This document shows positions 1 through 8,481 of a DNA stretch of 64,000 nt, piece after piece. This DNA comes from Sinomonas gamaensis (GTDB lineage: Bacteria; Actinomycetota; Actinomycetes; Actinomycetales; Micrococcaceae). The notes beneath the pieces were generated by a model. That model saw only the letters and a program-made list of their open reading frames with translations, was not told the origin of the DNA and ran no database searches. The position numbers and the translations under genes are program-made. Positions within the stretch are counted from its first letter, which is position 1, and each line of letters opens with the position of its first letter. Where the stretch lies: the NCBI RefSeq assembly GCF_005876955.1, contig NZ_SSCL01000005.1, positions 62,001 to 126,000 of the forward strand, written 5' to 3'.

Positions 1-1
1 C

Positions 2-1186
2 GGCGAGTGCTTCATCGAGCGCTTCCTTGACGCGCCCCGCCACGTCGAGACCCAGTGCCTCGCAGACTCCCACGGCAACGTCGTCGTCGTCTCGACCCGC
101 GACTGCTCGCTGCAGCGCCGCAACCAGAAGCTCGTCGAGGAGGCCCCCGCGCCCTTCCTTACCGAGGAGCAGACCAAGCGGCTCTACGAGTCCTCCAAGG
201 CGATCCTCAAGGAGGCCGGGTACCTCGGCGCGGGGACGTGCGAGTTCCTCGTCGGCCAGGACGGCACCATCAGCTTCCTCGAGGTCAACACGCGCCTCCA
301 GGTGGAGCACTGCGTGTCCGAGGAGGTCACGGGGATCGATCTGGTGCGGGAGCAGTTCCGGCTCGCCCGCGGGGAGGAACTCGGGTACGACGACCCCGAG
401 ATCCGCGGCCACTCGATCGAGTTCCGCATCAACGGCGAGGACCCGGGCCGCAACTTCATGCCCGCGCCCGGCACCGTCGAGACGCTCAAGTACCCAGCCG
501 GCCCCGGTGTGCGCGTGGATTCGGGCATCGAGGCCGGCGAGGTCATCAGCGGCAACTTCGACTCGATGCTCGCCAAGCTGGTCGTCTCGGGTGCGACTCG
601 CGAGCAGGCCCTTCAGCGATCCCGCCGCGCCCTCGACGAACTTGTCATCACCGGCATGCCCACGGTCGTGCCGTTCCACGCAGCCGTAGTGCGCGACCCT
701 GCGTTCGCCCCCGAGTCCGGCCCCTTCCGCGTCCACACGCGGTGGATCGAGACCGAGTTCGTCAATGACATCCCGGCGTGGACCGGGCAGCCCGCCGCTG
801 GCGATGCGACGGACGACGGCGGCGAGCGCCAGAACGTCGTCGTCGAGGTGGGCGGCAAGCGCCTCGAGGTGACGATCCCCGCTGGGCTCGGCGGCGTCGT
901 CGCGAAGCCCGGCAAGGGCAAGTCGAAGAAGGGCCGTGGCTCCCGCGGCGGGGCTGCCGCGGCGGCCGGCGGCAATGCCCTGACCGCGCCCATGCAGGGC
1001 ACCATCGTGAAGGTGGCCGTCTCGAACGGCGACCAGGTCGCGGAGGGCGATCTCGTCGTCGTCCTCGAGGCCATGAAGATGGAGCAGCCGCTCACGGCGC
1101 ACCGCGCGGGCACCATCCACGGCCTGACCGCGGAGCCGGGGCAGACGGTCTCGGCGGGTTCCGTGATCGCCAGCATCGAAGACTGA
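2..1186 (+). CDS. Acetyl/propionyl-CoA carboxylase alpha chain (biotin carboxylase + BCCP), 3' part
   Basis: This is the C-terminal 394 residues of a biotin-dependent acyl-CoA carboxylase alpha subunit; the gene starts before the window. Biotin carboxylase carboxylates biotin with ATP and bicarbonate, and the biotin domain carries the carboxyl group to a separate carboxyltransferase beta subunit. The ATP-grasp signature [17 protein letters not shown] is at about residues 92-108, followed by the biotin carboxylase C-terminal domain. A Gly/Lys/Ala-rich linker (about 300-325) leads to a biotinyl domain whose AMKME motif has the biotin-accepting lysine near residue 359. The fused layout is that of actinobacterial AccA/BccA chains used for fatty-acid precursor or propionyl-CoA metabolism. 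Reading is open from the first in-frame base with no interruption. A strong hairpin follows the stop. Which acyl-CoA is used depends on a beta subunit not in this window. Confidence 0.95.
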   Translation, partial: GECFIERFLDAPRHVETQCLADSHGNVVVVSTRDCSLQRRNQKLVEEAPAPFLTEEQTKRLYESSKAILKEAGYLGAGTCEFLVGQDGTISFLEVNTRLQVEHCVSEEVTGIDLVREQFRLARGEELGYDDPEIRGHSIEFRINGEDPGRNFMPAPGTVETLKYPAGPGVRVDSGIEAGEVISGNFDSMLAKLVVSGATREQALQRSRRALDELVITGMPTVVPFHAAVVRDPAFAPESGPFRVHTRWIETEFVNDIPAWTGQPAAGDATDDGGERQNVVVEVGGKRLEVTIPAGLGGVVAKPGKGKSKKGRGSRGGAAAAAGGNALTAPMQGTIVKVAVSNGDQVAEGDLVVVLEAMKMEQPLTAHRAGTIHGLTAEPGQTVSAGSVIASIED

Positions 1187-1200
1187 ACCCCAGGCAGCAG

Positions 1201-1235
1201 AAAGGGAGGCCGGCGCAGAGCGCCGGCCTCCCTTT
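1201..1235 (+). terminator. Rho-independent-type terminator after the carboxylase gene
   Basis: A perfect 15-bp inverted repeat (1201-1215 with 1221-1235) encloses the 5-nt loop CAGAG. It begins 14 nt after the carboxylase stop and runs into CGTTGT, without a long T tract, as is common for actinobacterial terminators. Confidence 0.85.
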
Positions 1236-1242
1236 CGTTGTA

Positions 1243-1378
1243 CCGAGTTCCCCAGTTTCACCGCCGAATTCCCCAACTTTCGGCTTCAGCCCGCGGCGCG
1301 GCGCCCGGAATTCCCGGTGCGTCGAGCCGTCTGCAACTGAAGTTGTGGGGAGCTCGGCGGCAAAGCTGGGGAGCTCGG
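1243..1378. repeat. Long imperfect inverted repeat with internal direct repeats between convergent genes
   Basis: The left arm (1243-1289) and the reverse complement of the right arm (1331-1378) align over about 47 nt with roughly ten differences; the loop is about 41 nt. Each arm itself holds two tandem variants of CCGAGYTCCCCAGYTT, so four copies are present, two per strand. The element fills the space between the convergent carboxylase and MFS genes. It could fold as a large bidirectional terminator, or be a member of a dispersed palindromic repeat family. Confidence 0.7.
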
Positions 1379-1395
1379 CCGGAGCGGACTAGCCG

Positions 1396-2823
1396 TCAGG
1401 CCGAGATGTTGTCCTCGAACTCGCGGTCCTTGGTCTCGCGGGTGAGGAGCAGCGCGACGAGCGTGAGCACCGCGGCGACGGCCAGGTACACGCCGACCCA
1501 CACCGTGCTGCCCTTGCCGAACTGCCAGAGCGCAATCGCCACGAACGAAGCCGGGGCAGCGCCGAGCACCGAGGACAGGTTGTACGCGATCGCCGAGCCC
1601 GTGTAGCGGACGTTCGCGGGGAAGAGCTCGGGGAGGATGGCCGCCATCGGGCCGAACGTGAGCCCCATCAGGGTGAAGCCCACGATCAGGCCCACCATGG
1701 CTGCGGCCGTGCCGGGACCGAACATGAAGCCCCATGCGGCGCCGAACACGAGGATGCCGACCGTGACCCAGATGAGGAACTTGCGGCGGCCGTACCTCTC
1801 GGCGAGCGGGCCGGAGACCACGGTGAAGATGCCGAAGAACACGACGCCGATGATGAGCATCCACAGGAAGAGGCCGCGGTCGATGCCGAGGCCCGGCACG
1901 AACGAGGCGGGATCGAACTTCTGCCCGGCCTTCTGGGCTGCTGCGCGGGCCACGTCGACCTTGTCCGTCGCGGTGCCGTAGGTGAGGGTGAAGCTCGTGG
2001 TCAGGTAGAAGAGCACATAAGTGGCGAGCATGATGAACGTGCCGGCGATGACGGCGCGCCAGTGGTGCTTGAACGTCGCGGCGAGCGGCACCTTGGCGAC
2101 CTTCTCCTCCTTGACGACCTTGCGGAACGACGTGCTCTCCACGAGCTTGAGACGCACGTACAGGCCGAGCGCCACCATGATGATGCTGAAGAGGAACGGG
2201 ATGCGCCAGCCGAAGTCCTCGAACTGCTTCGCGGTGAGGAAGCTGTTCATGATCACGTACATCGTGTTCGCGATGATGAAGCCTATCGGCGCGCCGAGCT
2301 GGGGGAAGGTGCCCCACACGGCGCGCCTGTTCGCGGGCGCGTTCTCCGTGGCGAGCAGCGCCGCGCCGGACCACTCCCCGCCGAGGGCGAGGCCCTGGAG
2401 GAAGCGGAAGACGACGAGCAGGAGCGGCGCGAGCACGACCCAGCCGGGCGTCGCCGCCGGCGGCAGGAGACCGATCAGGAAGGTCGCGACGCCCATGGTC
2501 AGGAGGGACGCGACGAGGGTTCCCTTGCGGCCGAGCTTGTCCCCGAAGTGGCCGAAGATGATCGAGCCGACCGGCCGTGCCACGAACGCGACACCGAAGA
2601 TCGCGAACGAGGACAGGATCGCGTTGATGTCCGACGCGCTCGGGAAGAAGAGCTTGGGGAAGACGAGGACCGACGCGGTCGCATAAGCGTAGAAGTCGAA
2701 GAACTCGATCGTGGTGCCGATCAGGCTCGAGAAGATCACCCGTCCGCGGGTGTTCCCTGCCTGCTGCTGGCCGGAATTCTGCGGATTCTGCGCAGACGGC
2801 TCGGCCACCGCTGGTGTAGCCAT
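1396..2823 (-). CDS. MFS transporter of the metabolite:H+ symporter (MHS) family
   Basis: A 475-residue integral membrane protein of the major facilitator superfamily, MHS branch (ShiA/ProP/KgtP-like), which imports organic acids, betaines or similar solutes with protons across the cytoplasmic membrane. Family signs are the early SSLIGTTIEFFDFYAYA segment, the DKLGRKGTL loop between helices 2 and 3, LGGEWSGAALLATE in helix 5 and AERYGRRK in the central loop. About 12 hydrophobic segments are visible. The chosen ATG has AAAGG 11 nt upstream; another ATG at 2844 would add seven residues. It is transcribed divergently from the nitrate operon and convergently with the carboxylase gene. The substrate cannot be read from the sequence, and nothing ties it to nitrate use except position. 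Confidence 0.85.
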   Translation of the reverse strand: MATPAVAEPSAQNPQNSGQQQAGNTRGRVIFSSLIGTTIEFFDFYAYATASVLVFPKLFFPSASDINAILSSFAIFGVAFVARPVGSIIFGHFGDKLGRKGTLVASLLTMGVATFLIGLLPPAATPGWVVLAPLLLVVFRFLQGLALGGEWSGAALLATENAPANRRAVWGTFPQLGAPIGFIIANTMYVIMNSFLTAKQFEDFGWRIPFLFSIIMVALGLYVRLKLVESTSFRKVVKEEKVAKVPLAATFKHHWRAVIAGTFIMLATYVLFYLTTSFTLTYGTATDKVDVARAAAQKAGQKFDPASFVPGLGIDRGLFLWMLIIGVVFFGIFTVVSGPLAERYGRRKFLIWVTVGILVFGAAWGFMFGPGTAAAMVGLIVGFTLMGLTFGPMAAILPELFPANVRYTGSAIAYNLSSVLGAAPASFVAIALWQFGKGSTVWVGVYLAVAAVLTLVALLLTRETKDREFEDNISA

Positions 2824-2983
2824 GGGTGCTGGTGCCTTTCGCATTCTGGACCCCGCGTTGACAGGCGTCCGAAAGATGAGTACAGGCCACCATAGGCCAG
2901 ATGTCCGATAACTGAACATTCGGTCCGAATGCCGAGACGCGCCTCACGTCTCACAGCCGGAACCAGTGAGGCGAGAGGTCGAT

Positions 2984-3037
2984 GTCACGGAGCGTTTACA
3001 CCTCGCGCCGCTTCCGGAAACGCGCCGTTCCTAGCGT
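2984..3037 (+). promoter_or_regulatory. GlnR-like box array and -10 of the nitrate assimilation operon
   Basis: Five-base boxes recur every 11 bp: GTCAC (2984), TTTAC (2995), a poor CGCCG (3006) and GAAAC (3017). This is the spacing of the actinobacterial GlnR a/b box pattern (GTnAC-n6-GAAAC). Ten bases after the last box is a likely -10, TAGCGT (3032-3037), and the narK start is 45 nt further on. The same register is found at the nirB promoter. GlnR control is inferred. Confidence 0.6.
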
Positions 3038-3081
3038 GGAACCAGATCGAAATTCCCCCACGCACTCACCTAGGAGGGCAC

Positions 3082-4515
3082 ATGAGCACCGACCCCCAAG
3101 CGCCCGCTCGCAGCACGACGGCGCCTGCCTCCCCCGCGATCCAGCTGGACTTTCGCTCTGGTCGCTGGATCGAGCACTGGAATCCCGAGGACACGGCCCA
3201 GTGGGAGCGCGAAGGCCGCCGGATCGCCAAGCGGAATCTGAACTGGTCCATCTTCGCGGAATTCCTCGGCTTCGTCGTCTGGCAGCTCTGGTCGATCGTG
3301 GTCGTCTCGCTCCCGGCGGCGGGCTTCTCGTTCGACACCTCGCAGACGTTCTGGCTGATCTCCATGCCGAGCCTCGTCGGCGCAACGCTCCGCATCCCCT
3401 ACACCTTCACGGTCTCCCGCTTCGGCGGCCGGAACTGGACCATCGTCTCCGCCCTGCTGCTCCTCATCCCCACGATCGGCCTGGCCCTGTGCGTGGCCAA
3501 TCCGGGGACGCCGTTCTGGCTCATGCTCGCCGTCGCCGGACTGGCCGGTCTCGGCGGCGGCAACTTCGCGAGCTCGATGGCGAACATCACCTTCTTCTTC
3601 CCTGCGCGGGAGAAGGGCTGGGCCCTCGGCCTCAACGCGGCCGGCGGCAACCTCGGCGCGGCCATCGCCCAACTCGCCGTTCCGATCGCGGTGAGCCTCA
3701 CGGCCGTCGTCACCACCGGCGCCGCCAGCGCGAAGGGCGGCTCGAGCCTCGCCATCGCGGGCCTCATGTGGGTTCCCCTCATCCTCATCGCGGCGATCGG
3801 CGCCTGGCGCCGCATGGACAACCTCTCGAACGCGAAGGGCGACCTCGCGGGTTCGCTCGCGGCCCTCAAGGAGCCGCACCTGTGGATCGTGGCTTTCCTC
3901 TACATCGGCACGTTCGGCTCGTTCATCGGCTTCTCGGGCGTGTTCCCGAAGCTGATCAAGGACTTCTTCCCGTCGTACTCGTCGTTCGCCATTGGCGCGG
4001 CCGCGCTGTCCCTCGCGTTCCTCGGCCCGCTCGTCGGCTCGCTGTCGCGGCCGTACGGCGGCAAGCTCGCCGACCGGTTCGGCGGCGCGCGGATCACCGT
4101 CATCGCCTTCGCGGTGATGGCCGCCGTGACGCTCACGGTCATCGCGACGCTCCCGCTCAAGAACTTCTGGCTCTTCCTGGCCCTGTTCCTGGCCCTGTTC
4201 GCGGCGAGCGGGATCGGCAACGGCTCCACCTATCGCATGATCCCGGTGATCTTTGCCCGGGCGAGCCGCGCGGCGAAGGCCGGAGCGGCGCCGTCGCACA
4301 CCAACCGCCTCGCCTCGGCGGCACTCGGCCTCGTCTCGGCGATCGGCGCCTACGGAGGGTTCGTGATCCCTCAGCTCCTCGGCGCCTCGAGCAGCGCCAC
4401 GGGTTCCTACGTTCCGGCGTTCTTCTGCTTCGTCGGCGCGTATGCACTCATGCTGATCGTCGCGTGGGCCTGCTACCTGCGCCGCAGCAGCGCGGTCGCA
4501 CAAGCAGGAGCCTGA
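3082..4515 (+). CDS. narK: Nitrate/nitrite transporter, NarK/NasA type (MFS)
   Basis: A 477-residue MFS protein of the nitrate/nitrite porter family that brings nitrate into the cell for the reductase encoded next. Seen in the sequence: RSGRWIEHWNPEDTAQWEREGRRIAKRNL before the first helix, typical of actinobacterial NarK2/NarK proteins, and the glycine-rich nitrate signature GLAGLGGGNFASSMANI (about residues 154-170), with a second glycine-rich match in the C half (ASGIGNGSTYRMIP). The ATG is preceded by a strong AGGAGG six bases upstream, which excludes longer in-frame starts. The next gene begins one base after this stop, so narK, the reductase and its flavoprotein form one operon. Direction (nitrate uptake or nitrate/nitrite exchange) is not decided, but context favours assimilatory import. 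Confidence 0.92.
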   Translation: MSTDPQAPARSTTAPASPAIQLDFRSGRWIEHWNPEDTAQWEREGRRIAKRNLNWSIFAEFLGFVVWQLWSIVVVSLPAAGFSFDTSQTFWLISMPSLVGATLRIPYTFTVSRFGGRNWTIVSALLLLIPTIGLALCVANPGTPFWLMLAVAGLAGLGGGNFASSMANITFFFPAREKGWALGLNAAGGNLGAAIAQLAVPIAVSLTAVVTTGAASAKGGSSLAIAGLMWVPLILIAAIGAWRRMDNLSNAKGDLAGSLAALKEPHLWIVAFLYIGTFGSFIGFSGVFPKLIKDFFPSYSSFAIGAAALSLAFLGPLVGSLSRPYGGKLADRFGGARITVIAFAVMAAVTLTVIATLPLKNFWLFLALFLALFAASGIGNGSTYRMIPVIFARASRAAKAGAAPSHTNRLASAALGLVSAIGAYGGFVIPQLLGASSSATGSYVPAFFCFVGAYALMLIVAWACYLRRSSAVAQAGA

Positions 4516-4516
4516 C

Positions 4517-6715
4517 GTGGCCAGCCCTCTGGATCCCCCTACCGCCACCCACTGCCCGTATTGCGCGCTCCAGTGCGCCATGAGCCTCTCCCCCGTTGAG
4601 AATCACGCCTCGCCCCTTGAGGTCGCGGGCCGGGACTTCCCCACGAACCGGGGTGGACTCTGCCGCAAGGGCTGGACCGCCGCGGAGCTCCTGCGGCACC
4701 CCGATCGGCTCACCGAGCCGTTGGTCCGCGACCAGAGCGGCGTGCTGCGGGCCGCGAGCTGGGACGAGGCACTCGGGCGAGTGGCGGCGGAGATCCAGAG
4801 GGCACAGGCCGCCCATGGGCCGGACGCCGTCGGCGTCTTCGGCGGCGGGGGCCTCACGAACGAGAAGGCCTACCTGCTCGGCAAGTTCGCCCGTGTGGCC
4901 CTCCGGACCTCGCGGATCGACTACAACGGCCGGTTCTGCATGTCCTCCGCTGCGGCTGCGGGCAACCGCGCCTTCGGCCTGGACCGTGGCCTCCCCTTCC
5001 CGCTCGCGGATCTCGATGCCGCGGACACGATCCTGCTGCTCGGGTCGAACGTCGCGGAGACCATGCCCCCGTTCGTCCAGCATCTCGCGGGCGCGCGGGC
5101 GGCGGGCGGCCTCATCGTCGTCGACCCCCGGCGATCGGCGACGGCCCGCCTCACGGACGACGGCGGAGGAACCCACCTCGCTCCCGCCCCGCACACGGAC
5201 CTGATCCTGCTGCTGGGGCTCGCCCATGCAGTCATCAACGATGGCCTCCTCGACTCGCGCTACCTGCGCAAGCGCACCCACGGCCTCGAGGCCGTCATCC
5301 GCTCGGTGGCGCCGTGGTGGCCCGAGCGCGTCCAGGCGGCGACTGGAGTCCCTGCCGACCTCGTGCGCTCGACGGCGCAGCAGCTCGCGCGGGCGGCCCG
5401 CAGCGGCTCGTGCTACATCCTCACGGGCCGGGGCGTCGAGCAGCATGCCGACGGGACGGATACCGTCACCGCTGCGATCAACCTCTCGCTCCTCCTCGGC
5501 CTCCCCGGCTCGGAGCGAGGCGGCTACGGCACCCTCACGGGCCAGGGCAACGGGCAGGGCGGCCGCGAGCACGGCCAGAAGGCGGACCAGCTCCCCGGCT
5601 ATCGCAAGATCACCGATCCCGAGGCGCGCGCCCACCTCGCCCGAGTGTGGGGCGTCTCCGAGGCGAGCATTCCGGGACCGGGGGTGCCCGCCGTCGAGCT
5701 CCTGAGCACCTTGGGAACGGACGACGGCGTGCGCGCCCTCCTGGTCCACGGCGCCAACGTGGTGGTCTCCGCGCCGGACGTGTCCGCGGTCCAAGCCGGT
5801 CTCCGTCGCCTCGACTTCCTCGCGGTGTGCGACTTCTTCCTGTCCGAGACGGCGCGTGAGGCGGACGTCGTCCTCCCGGTGCTGCAATGGGCGGAGGAAG
5901 AGGGCACCATGACAAACCTCGAGGGTCGCGTCCTGCGGCGGCGGCGGGCGATCGAGCCGCCGGCTGGGGCGCGGTCCGAGCTGTGGATCCTGAACCGACT
6001 GGCAGAACTGCTTGACGCGCCGTCGTCGTTCCCGGCCGATCCGGAGACCGTGTTCGAGGAGCTCCGGGAGGCCTCCGCGGGCGGCCTCGCCGATTACTCG
6101 GGCGTCTCCTACCGCCTGCTGGACGCGGGCGCCGAGGCCTACTGGCCGTATCCGAAGGGGTCTCGCGGCACCCCGCGCTTGTTCCGCGACCGCTTCGCCC
6201 ACGAGGACGGGCGTGCGAGGCTCGTGGCAGTCCGCGCCGGAAACCCGGGCTGGGCCGCCGCCAGCCCTGCCCTCGAGGAGTTCCAGCTCGCTACCGGCCG
6301 TCTGCTCGAGCACTACCAGTCGGGGGCCCAGACGCGGCGTGTGGCAGCGTTGGCGGAGTCGCAGCCCGAGCCGCGGCTCCAGCTCCACCCCGCGCCTGCG
6401 GCGCGGCTGAGGATTGCGGACGGGGCGTGGGTGCGGGTGACGCGCTCGAATGGGGCGGAGCAGGCCGAGCCCGAGGTCTTGTGCCGTGCGGAATTGACGC
6501 TCGACATCAGGCCCGACACGGTCTTCCTGCCCTTCCACTTTCCGGGCCTGGCCGCAGCGAACCAGGTGACCGAAGGCCGAACCGATCCGATCTCGGGCAT
6601 GCCCGAGTTCAAGACCACCCGTGTCCTCGTCCAGCCGGCCGATTTTCCCCCAGCAGATGTGCCCCCTGTCGGCAGCAGGCTGGTCTCAGCCGTCCCACGA
6701 GAGGAGCGCCTGTGA
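4517..6715 (+). CDS. nasC: Assimilatory nitrate reductase catalytic subunit (molybdopterin oxidoreductase)
   Basis: A 732-residue cytoplasmic Mo-bisMGD enzyme that reduces nitrate to nitrite. The N-terminal [4Fe-4S] ligands are Cys13, Cys16, Cys20 and Cys49 (CPYCALQC, then GLCRKGW). Molybdopterin oxidoreductase segments follow (YNGRFCMSSAAAAGNRAFG, GSNVAETMPP, VVDPRRSATA, GQGNGQGGREHGQKADQLPGY), and the C-terminal dinucleotide-binding domain holds PFHFPGLAAANQVTE. There is no Tat signal peptide, fitting an assimilatory NasC/NarB enzyme. GQKADQLPGYRKI is typical of the assimilatory branch. The GTG start lies one base after the narK stop with GGAG upstream, and the end overlaps the next gene by GTGA, indicating translational coupling. 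The protein is about as long as NarB/NasC without an extra C-terminal [2Fe-2S] domain; that domain is on the next protein. Confidence 0.93.
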   Translation: MASPLDPPTATHCPYCALQCAMSLSPVENHASPLEVAGRDFPTNRGGLCRKGWTAAELLRHPDRLTEPLVRDQSGVLRAASWDEALGRVAAEIQRAQAAHGPDAVGVFGGGGLTNEKAYLLGKFARVALRTSRIDYNGRFCMSSAAAAGNRAFGLDRGLPFPLADLDAADTILLLGSNVAETMPPFVQHLAGARAAGGLIVVDPRRSATARLTDDGGGTHLAPAPHTDLILLLGLAHAVINDGLLDSRYLRKRTHGLEAVIRSVAPWWPERVQAATGVPADLVRSTAQQLARAARSGSCYILTGRGVEQHADGTDTVTAAINLSLLLGLPGSERGGYGTLTGQGNGQGGREHGQKADQLPGYRKITDPEARAHLARVWGVSEASIPGPGVPAVELLSTLGTDDGVRALLVHGANVVVSAPDVSAVQAGLRRLDFLAVCDFFLSETAREADVVLPVLQWAEEEGTMTNLEGRVLRRRRAIEPPAGARSELWILNRLAELLDAPSSFPADPETVFEELREASAGGLADYSGVSYRLLDAGAEAYWPYPKGSRGTPRLFRDRFAHEDGRARLVAVRAGNPGWAAASPALEEFQLATGRLLEHYQSGAQTRRVAALAESQPEPRLQLHPAPAARLRIADGAWVRVTRSNGAEQAEPEVLCRAELTLDIRPDTVFLPFHFPGLAAANQVTEGRTDPISGMPEFKTTRVLVQPADFPPADVPPVGSRLVSAVPREERL

Positions 6716-8310
6716 GCGCGAGCTCTGTCCCTTTCCCGCCCCCTGCACGCGGTGTGACGACAACGCCGGAGAGGATCGTCGTCGTCGGCTACGGCCCTGT
6801 CGCGGCGCGCTTCGTGGACGAGCTGCGACCAGCCGCCGCTGCGGGCGCTGCCCAGGTGACGGTGGTCGGCGAGGAGGAGCACGCTGCCTACAACCGCGTG
6901 CTCGTGGCGGATCTCGGGGTCGGTCGCACCTCGCACGCCGCCATGCAGCTCTCCGATCCGGAGGAGCTGGCCCTCGACGGCGTCCGCGTCCTGGTCGGGA
7001 CACGCGCCGCGCGCTTCGACCGCAGCCGCCGCCTGCTGCACCTCTCAGACGGCGAGGCGCTCCCGTACGACCGCCTTGTCCTCGCAACCGGCGCGCGCGC
7101 GGCGATCCCGAATCTCACGGGACTCAACCCGGACCCGCTGCACCCCGTGCTCCCCCAGGGAGTGACGTCGATGCGCGACCTCGCCGACGCGGAACGGCTC
7201 GGCGAGGCAGTGCGAGGTCGACGGCGGATCGTGGTCCTTGGCGGCGGGGTCCTCGGCCTTGAGGCCGCGCTAGCTGCCGTCGAGGAGGGGGCAACGGTCA
7301 CCCTCGTGCACCACGGCGACCGGCCGCTGGGCCGGCAGATCGACCGCGGCGCCGGCTCCACGCTCTCAGCAGCTCTGCGCCGGCAAGGCCTGCGGCTCGC
7401 CCCCAACGCGCGCGCGACCGGCATCGAGACGGGGACGGACGGCGCCTTCCGCGCCCTCCTGCTCGACGACGGGTCCGCGGTCGACGGCGATCTCCTCGTC
7501 CTGGCGTGCGGGGCGCGCCCGCGCCGCGAGCTCGCCGAAGGCGGCGGGCTCGCCGTCGATACCGGCATCCTGGTGGACCACACCCTCGCCGCGCTCCACA
7601 CCGAGCACGTCTTCGCGATCGGCGACTGCGCCGAGGTCCGCTGCGCAGACTCATCGTGCCCGGCGTGCCGCCGCAGCACCGGACCCAGCGGGCTCATCGC
7701 CCCGGGATGGCGGCAGGCAGACTGGCTGGCCGCGGCGTTCCGCGCGCGCCTGCTCGGTGAGGCGGCCCCAGCGCCCCTTCCCGAAGAGCGCCCCGGCGTC
7801 ATCCTCCTCAAGGCTCGGGGCATCAATCTGGCCGCAGCGGGCGATGTCCAGACGGATCCCTGGGACGCCGTCGCCTGGGATGCGGACAGCGCCGGCCGGG
7901 CGCCCCTCGAGGTCTCGCTGTGGGCAGACCCCGCGCACGGGCGCTATGTCAAGATGTGCACCCGTGACGGTGTACTGGAGGGCTTCGTTGCGCTCGGCAT
8001 GCCCCGCGCGGCGGGCGAGCTCACCCTCCTCTTCGGGAGCGGGGCCGAGCTCCCGGCCGATCGATCGGTGCTCCTGCGGCTCGACGGCCCCGAGAGCTCC
8101 CTCGGCGTGCCCGGCTCCTCCGCAGGACCTGAGTCGACCCTCTGCCGCTGCGCCGGCGTGAGCCGGGGAACCGTCCACGATGCCGTCACGGGGGGCTGCT
8201 CTACGGTCGAAGAGGTCTCGAAGGAGACCAGGGCCGGGACGGGCTGCGGGGGATGCCGTGACACAGTGCGCGAACTCATCGAGGCACATTTTTCTGCTCT
8301 GCCGGCGTAA
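6712..8310 (+). CDS. NasB-like FAD/NAD(P)H oxidoreductase with BFD-type [2Fe-2S] domain, electron donor to nitrate reductase
   Basis: A 532-residue flavoprotein related to the N-terminal half of NirB and to NasB. It probably passes electrons from NAD(P)H to the nitrate reductase encoded upstream. An FAD-binding Rossmann motif VVVGYGPVAARF (about 23-34), the NAD(P)H motif VVLGGGVLGLEAA in the middle, and the second FAD motif HVFAIGDCAEV are all visible. The C-terminus (about 478-525) is a BFD-like [2Fe-2S] domain with LCRCAGVSRG and GTGCGGCRDTV (CxC plus CxxC). An extra cysteine cluster, CADSSCPACRR, sits after the FAD motif. There is no sirohaem domain, so it is not a nitrite reductase. The GTG start overlaps the reductase stop by four bases. 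A nested hairpin region follows the stop and may end the operon. Confidence 0.87.
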   Translation: MSASSVPFPPPARGVTTTPERIVVVGYGPVAARFVDELRPAAAAGAAQVTVVGEEEHAAYNRVLVADLGVGRTSHAAMQLSDPEELALDGVRVLVGTRAARFDRSRRLLHLSDGEALPYDRLVLATGARAAIPNLTGLNPDPLHPVLPQGVTSMRDLADAERLGEAVRGRRRIVVLGGGVLGLEAALAAVEEGATVTLVHHGDRPLGRQIDRGAGSTLSAALRRQGLRLAPNARATGIETGTDGAFRALLLDDGSAVDGDLLVLACGARPRRELAEGGGLAVDTGILVDHTLAALHTEHVFAIGDCAEVRCADSSCPACRRSTGPSGLIAPGWRQADWLAAAFRARLLGEAAPAPLPEERPGVILLKARGINLAAAGDVQTDPWDAVAWDADSAGRAPLEVSLWADPAHGRYVKMCTRDGVLEGFVALGMPRAAGELTLLFGSGAELPADRSVLLRLDGPESSLGVPGSSAGPESTLCRCAGVSRGTVHDAVTGGCSTVEEVSKETRAGTGCGGCRDTVRELIEAHFSALPA

Positions 8311-8339
8311 CCTTTCGGCACCGCCGGACGATCACCTGA

Positions 8340-8443
8340 GTGGAGCCTTCGAGCTGGACTGCCCCCAGCTTCTGGCTCTGCCCCCAGCAGCTGGGTCGGG
8401 CTGGAACCTTCCCCCAGTAAGTTTCAGCCCGACCGGGCTCCAC
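8340..8443. terminator. Nested inverted repeats between convergent genes
   Basis: An inner stem GGTCGGGCTG (8394-8403) pairs with CAGCCCGACC (8425-8434) and extends four further pairs with one G-T. An outer pair, GTGGAGCC (8340-8347) with GGCTCCAC (8436-8443), closes the region, and a small CCCAGC-A-GCTGGG hairpin lies just 5' of the inner stem. Three CCCCCAG copies recur. It lies between the NasB-like gene and the convergent hemerythrin gene and may terminate both. No T tract is seen. Confidence 0.5.
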
Positions 8444-8481
8444 TGCTGCTAAAGATGCCGGCTGCTATACGGAAGCGGCTG

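Noticed and set aside
1396-2823. MFS gene as a second nitrate transporter
   Set aside because: It has MHS-family (ShiA/ProP-like) motifs, lacks the nitrate signature present in narK, and is divergently transcribed.
3070-4581. Long open frame opposite narK (and similar long antisense frames opposite nirB, mfd, the DegT genes and the LuxR genes)
   Set aside because: Composition is Arg/Glu/Asp/Gly-rich without family motifs. Such frames arise from third-position GC bias in high-GC DNA.
6712-8310. Second nirB gene
   Set aside because: It has the flavin and BFD domains but no sirohaem/[4Fe-4S] domain, and it is coupled to the nitrate reductase gene.
8180-8452. 90-residue open frame spanning the end of the NasB-like gene and the hairpin region
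   Set aside because: Half lies inside the NasB-like gene in another frame and half in the hairpins; it has no ribosome site.
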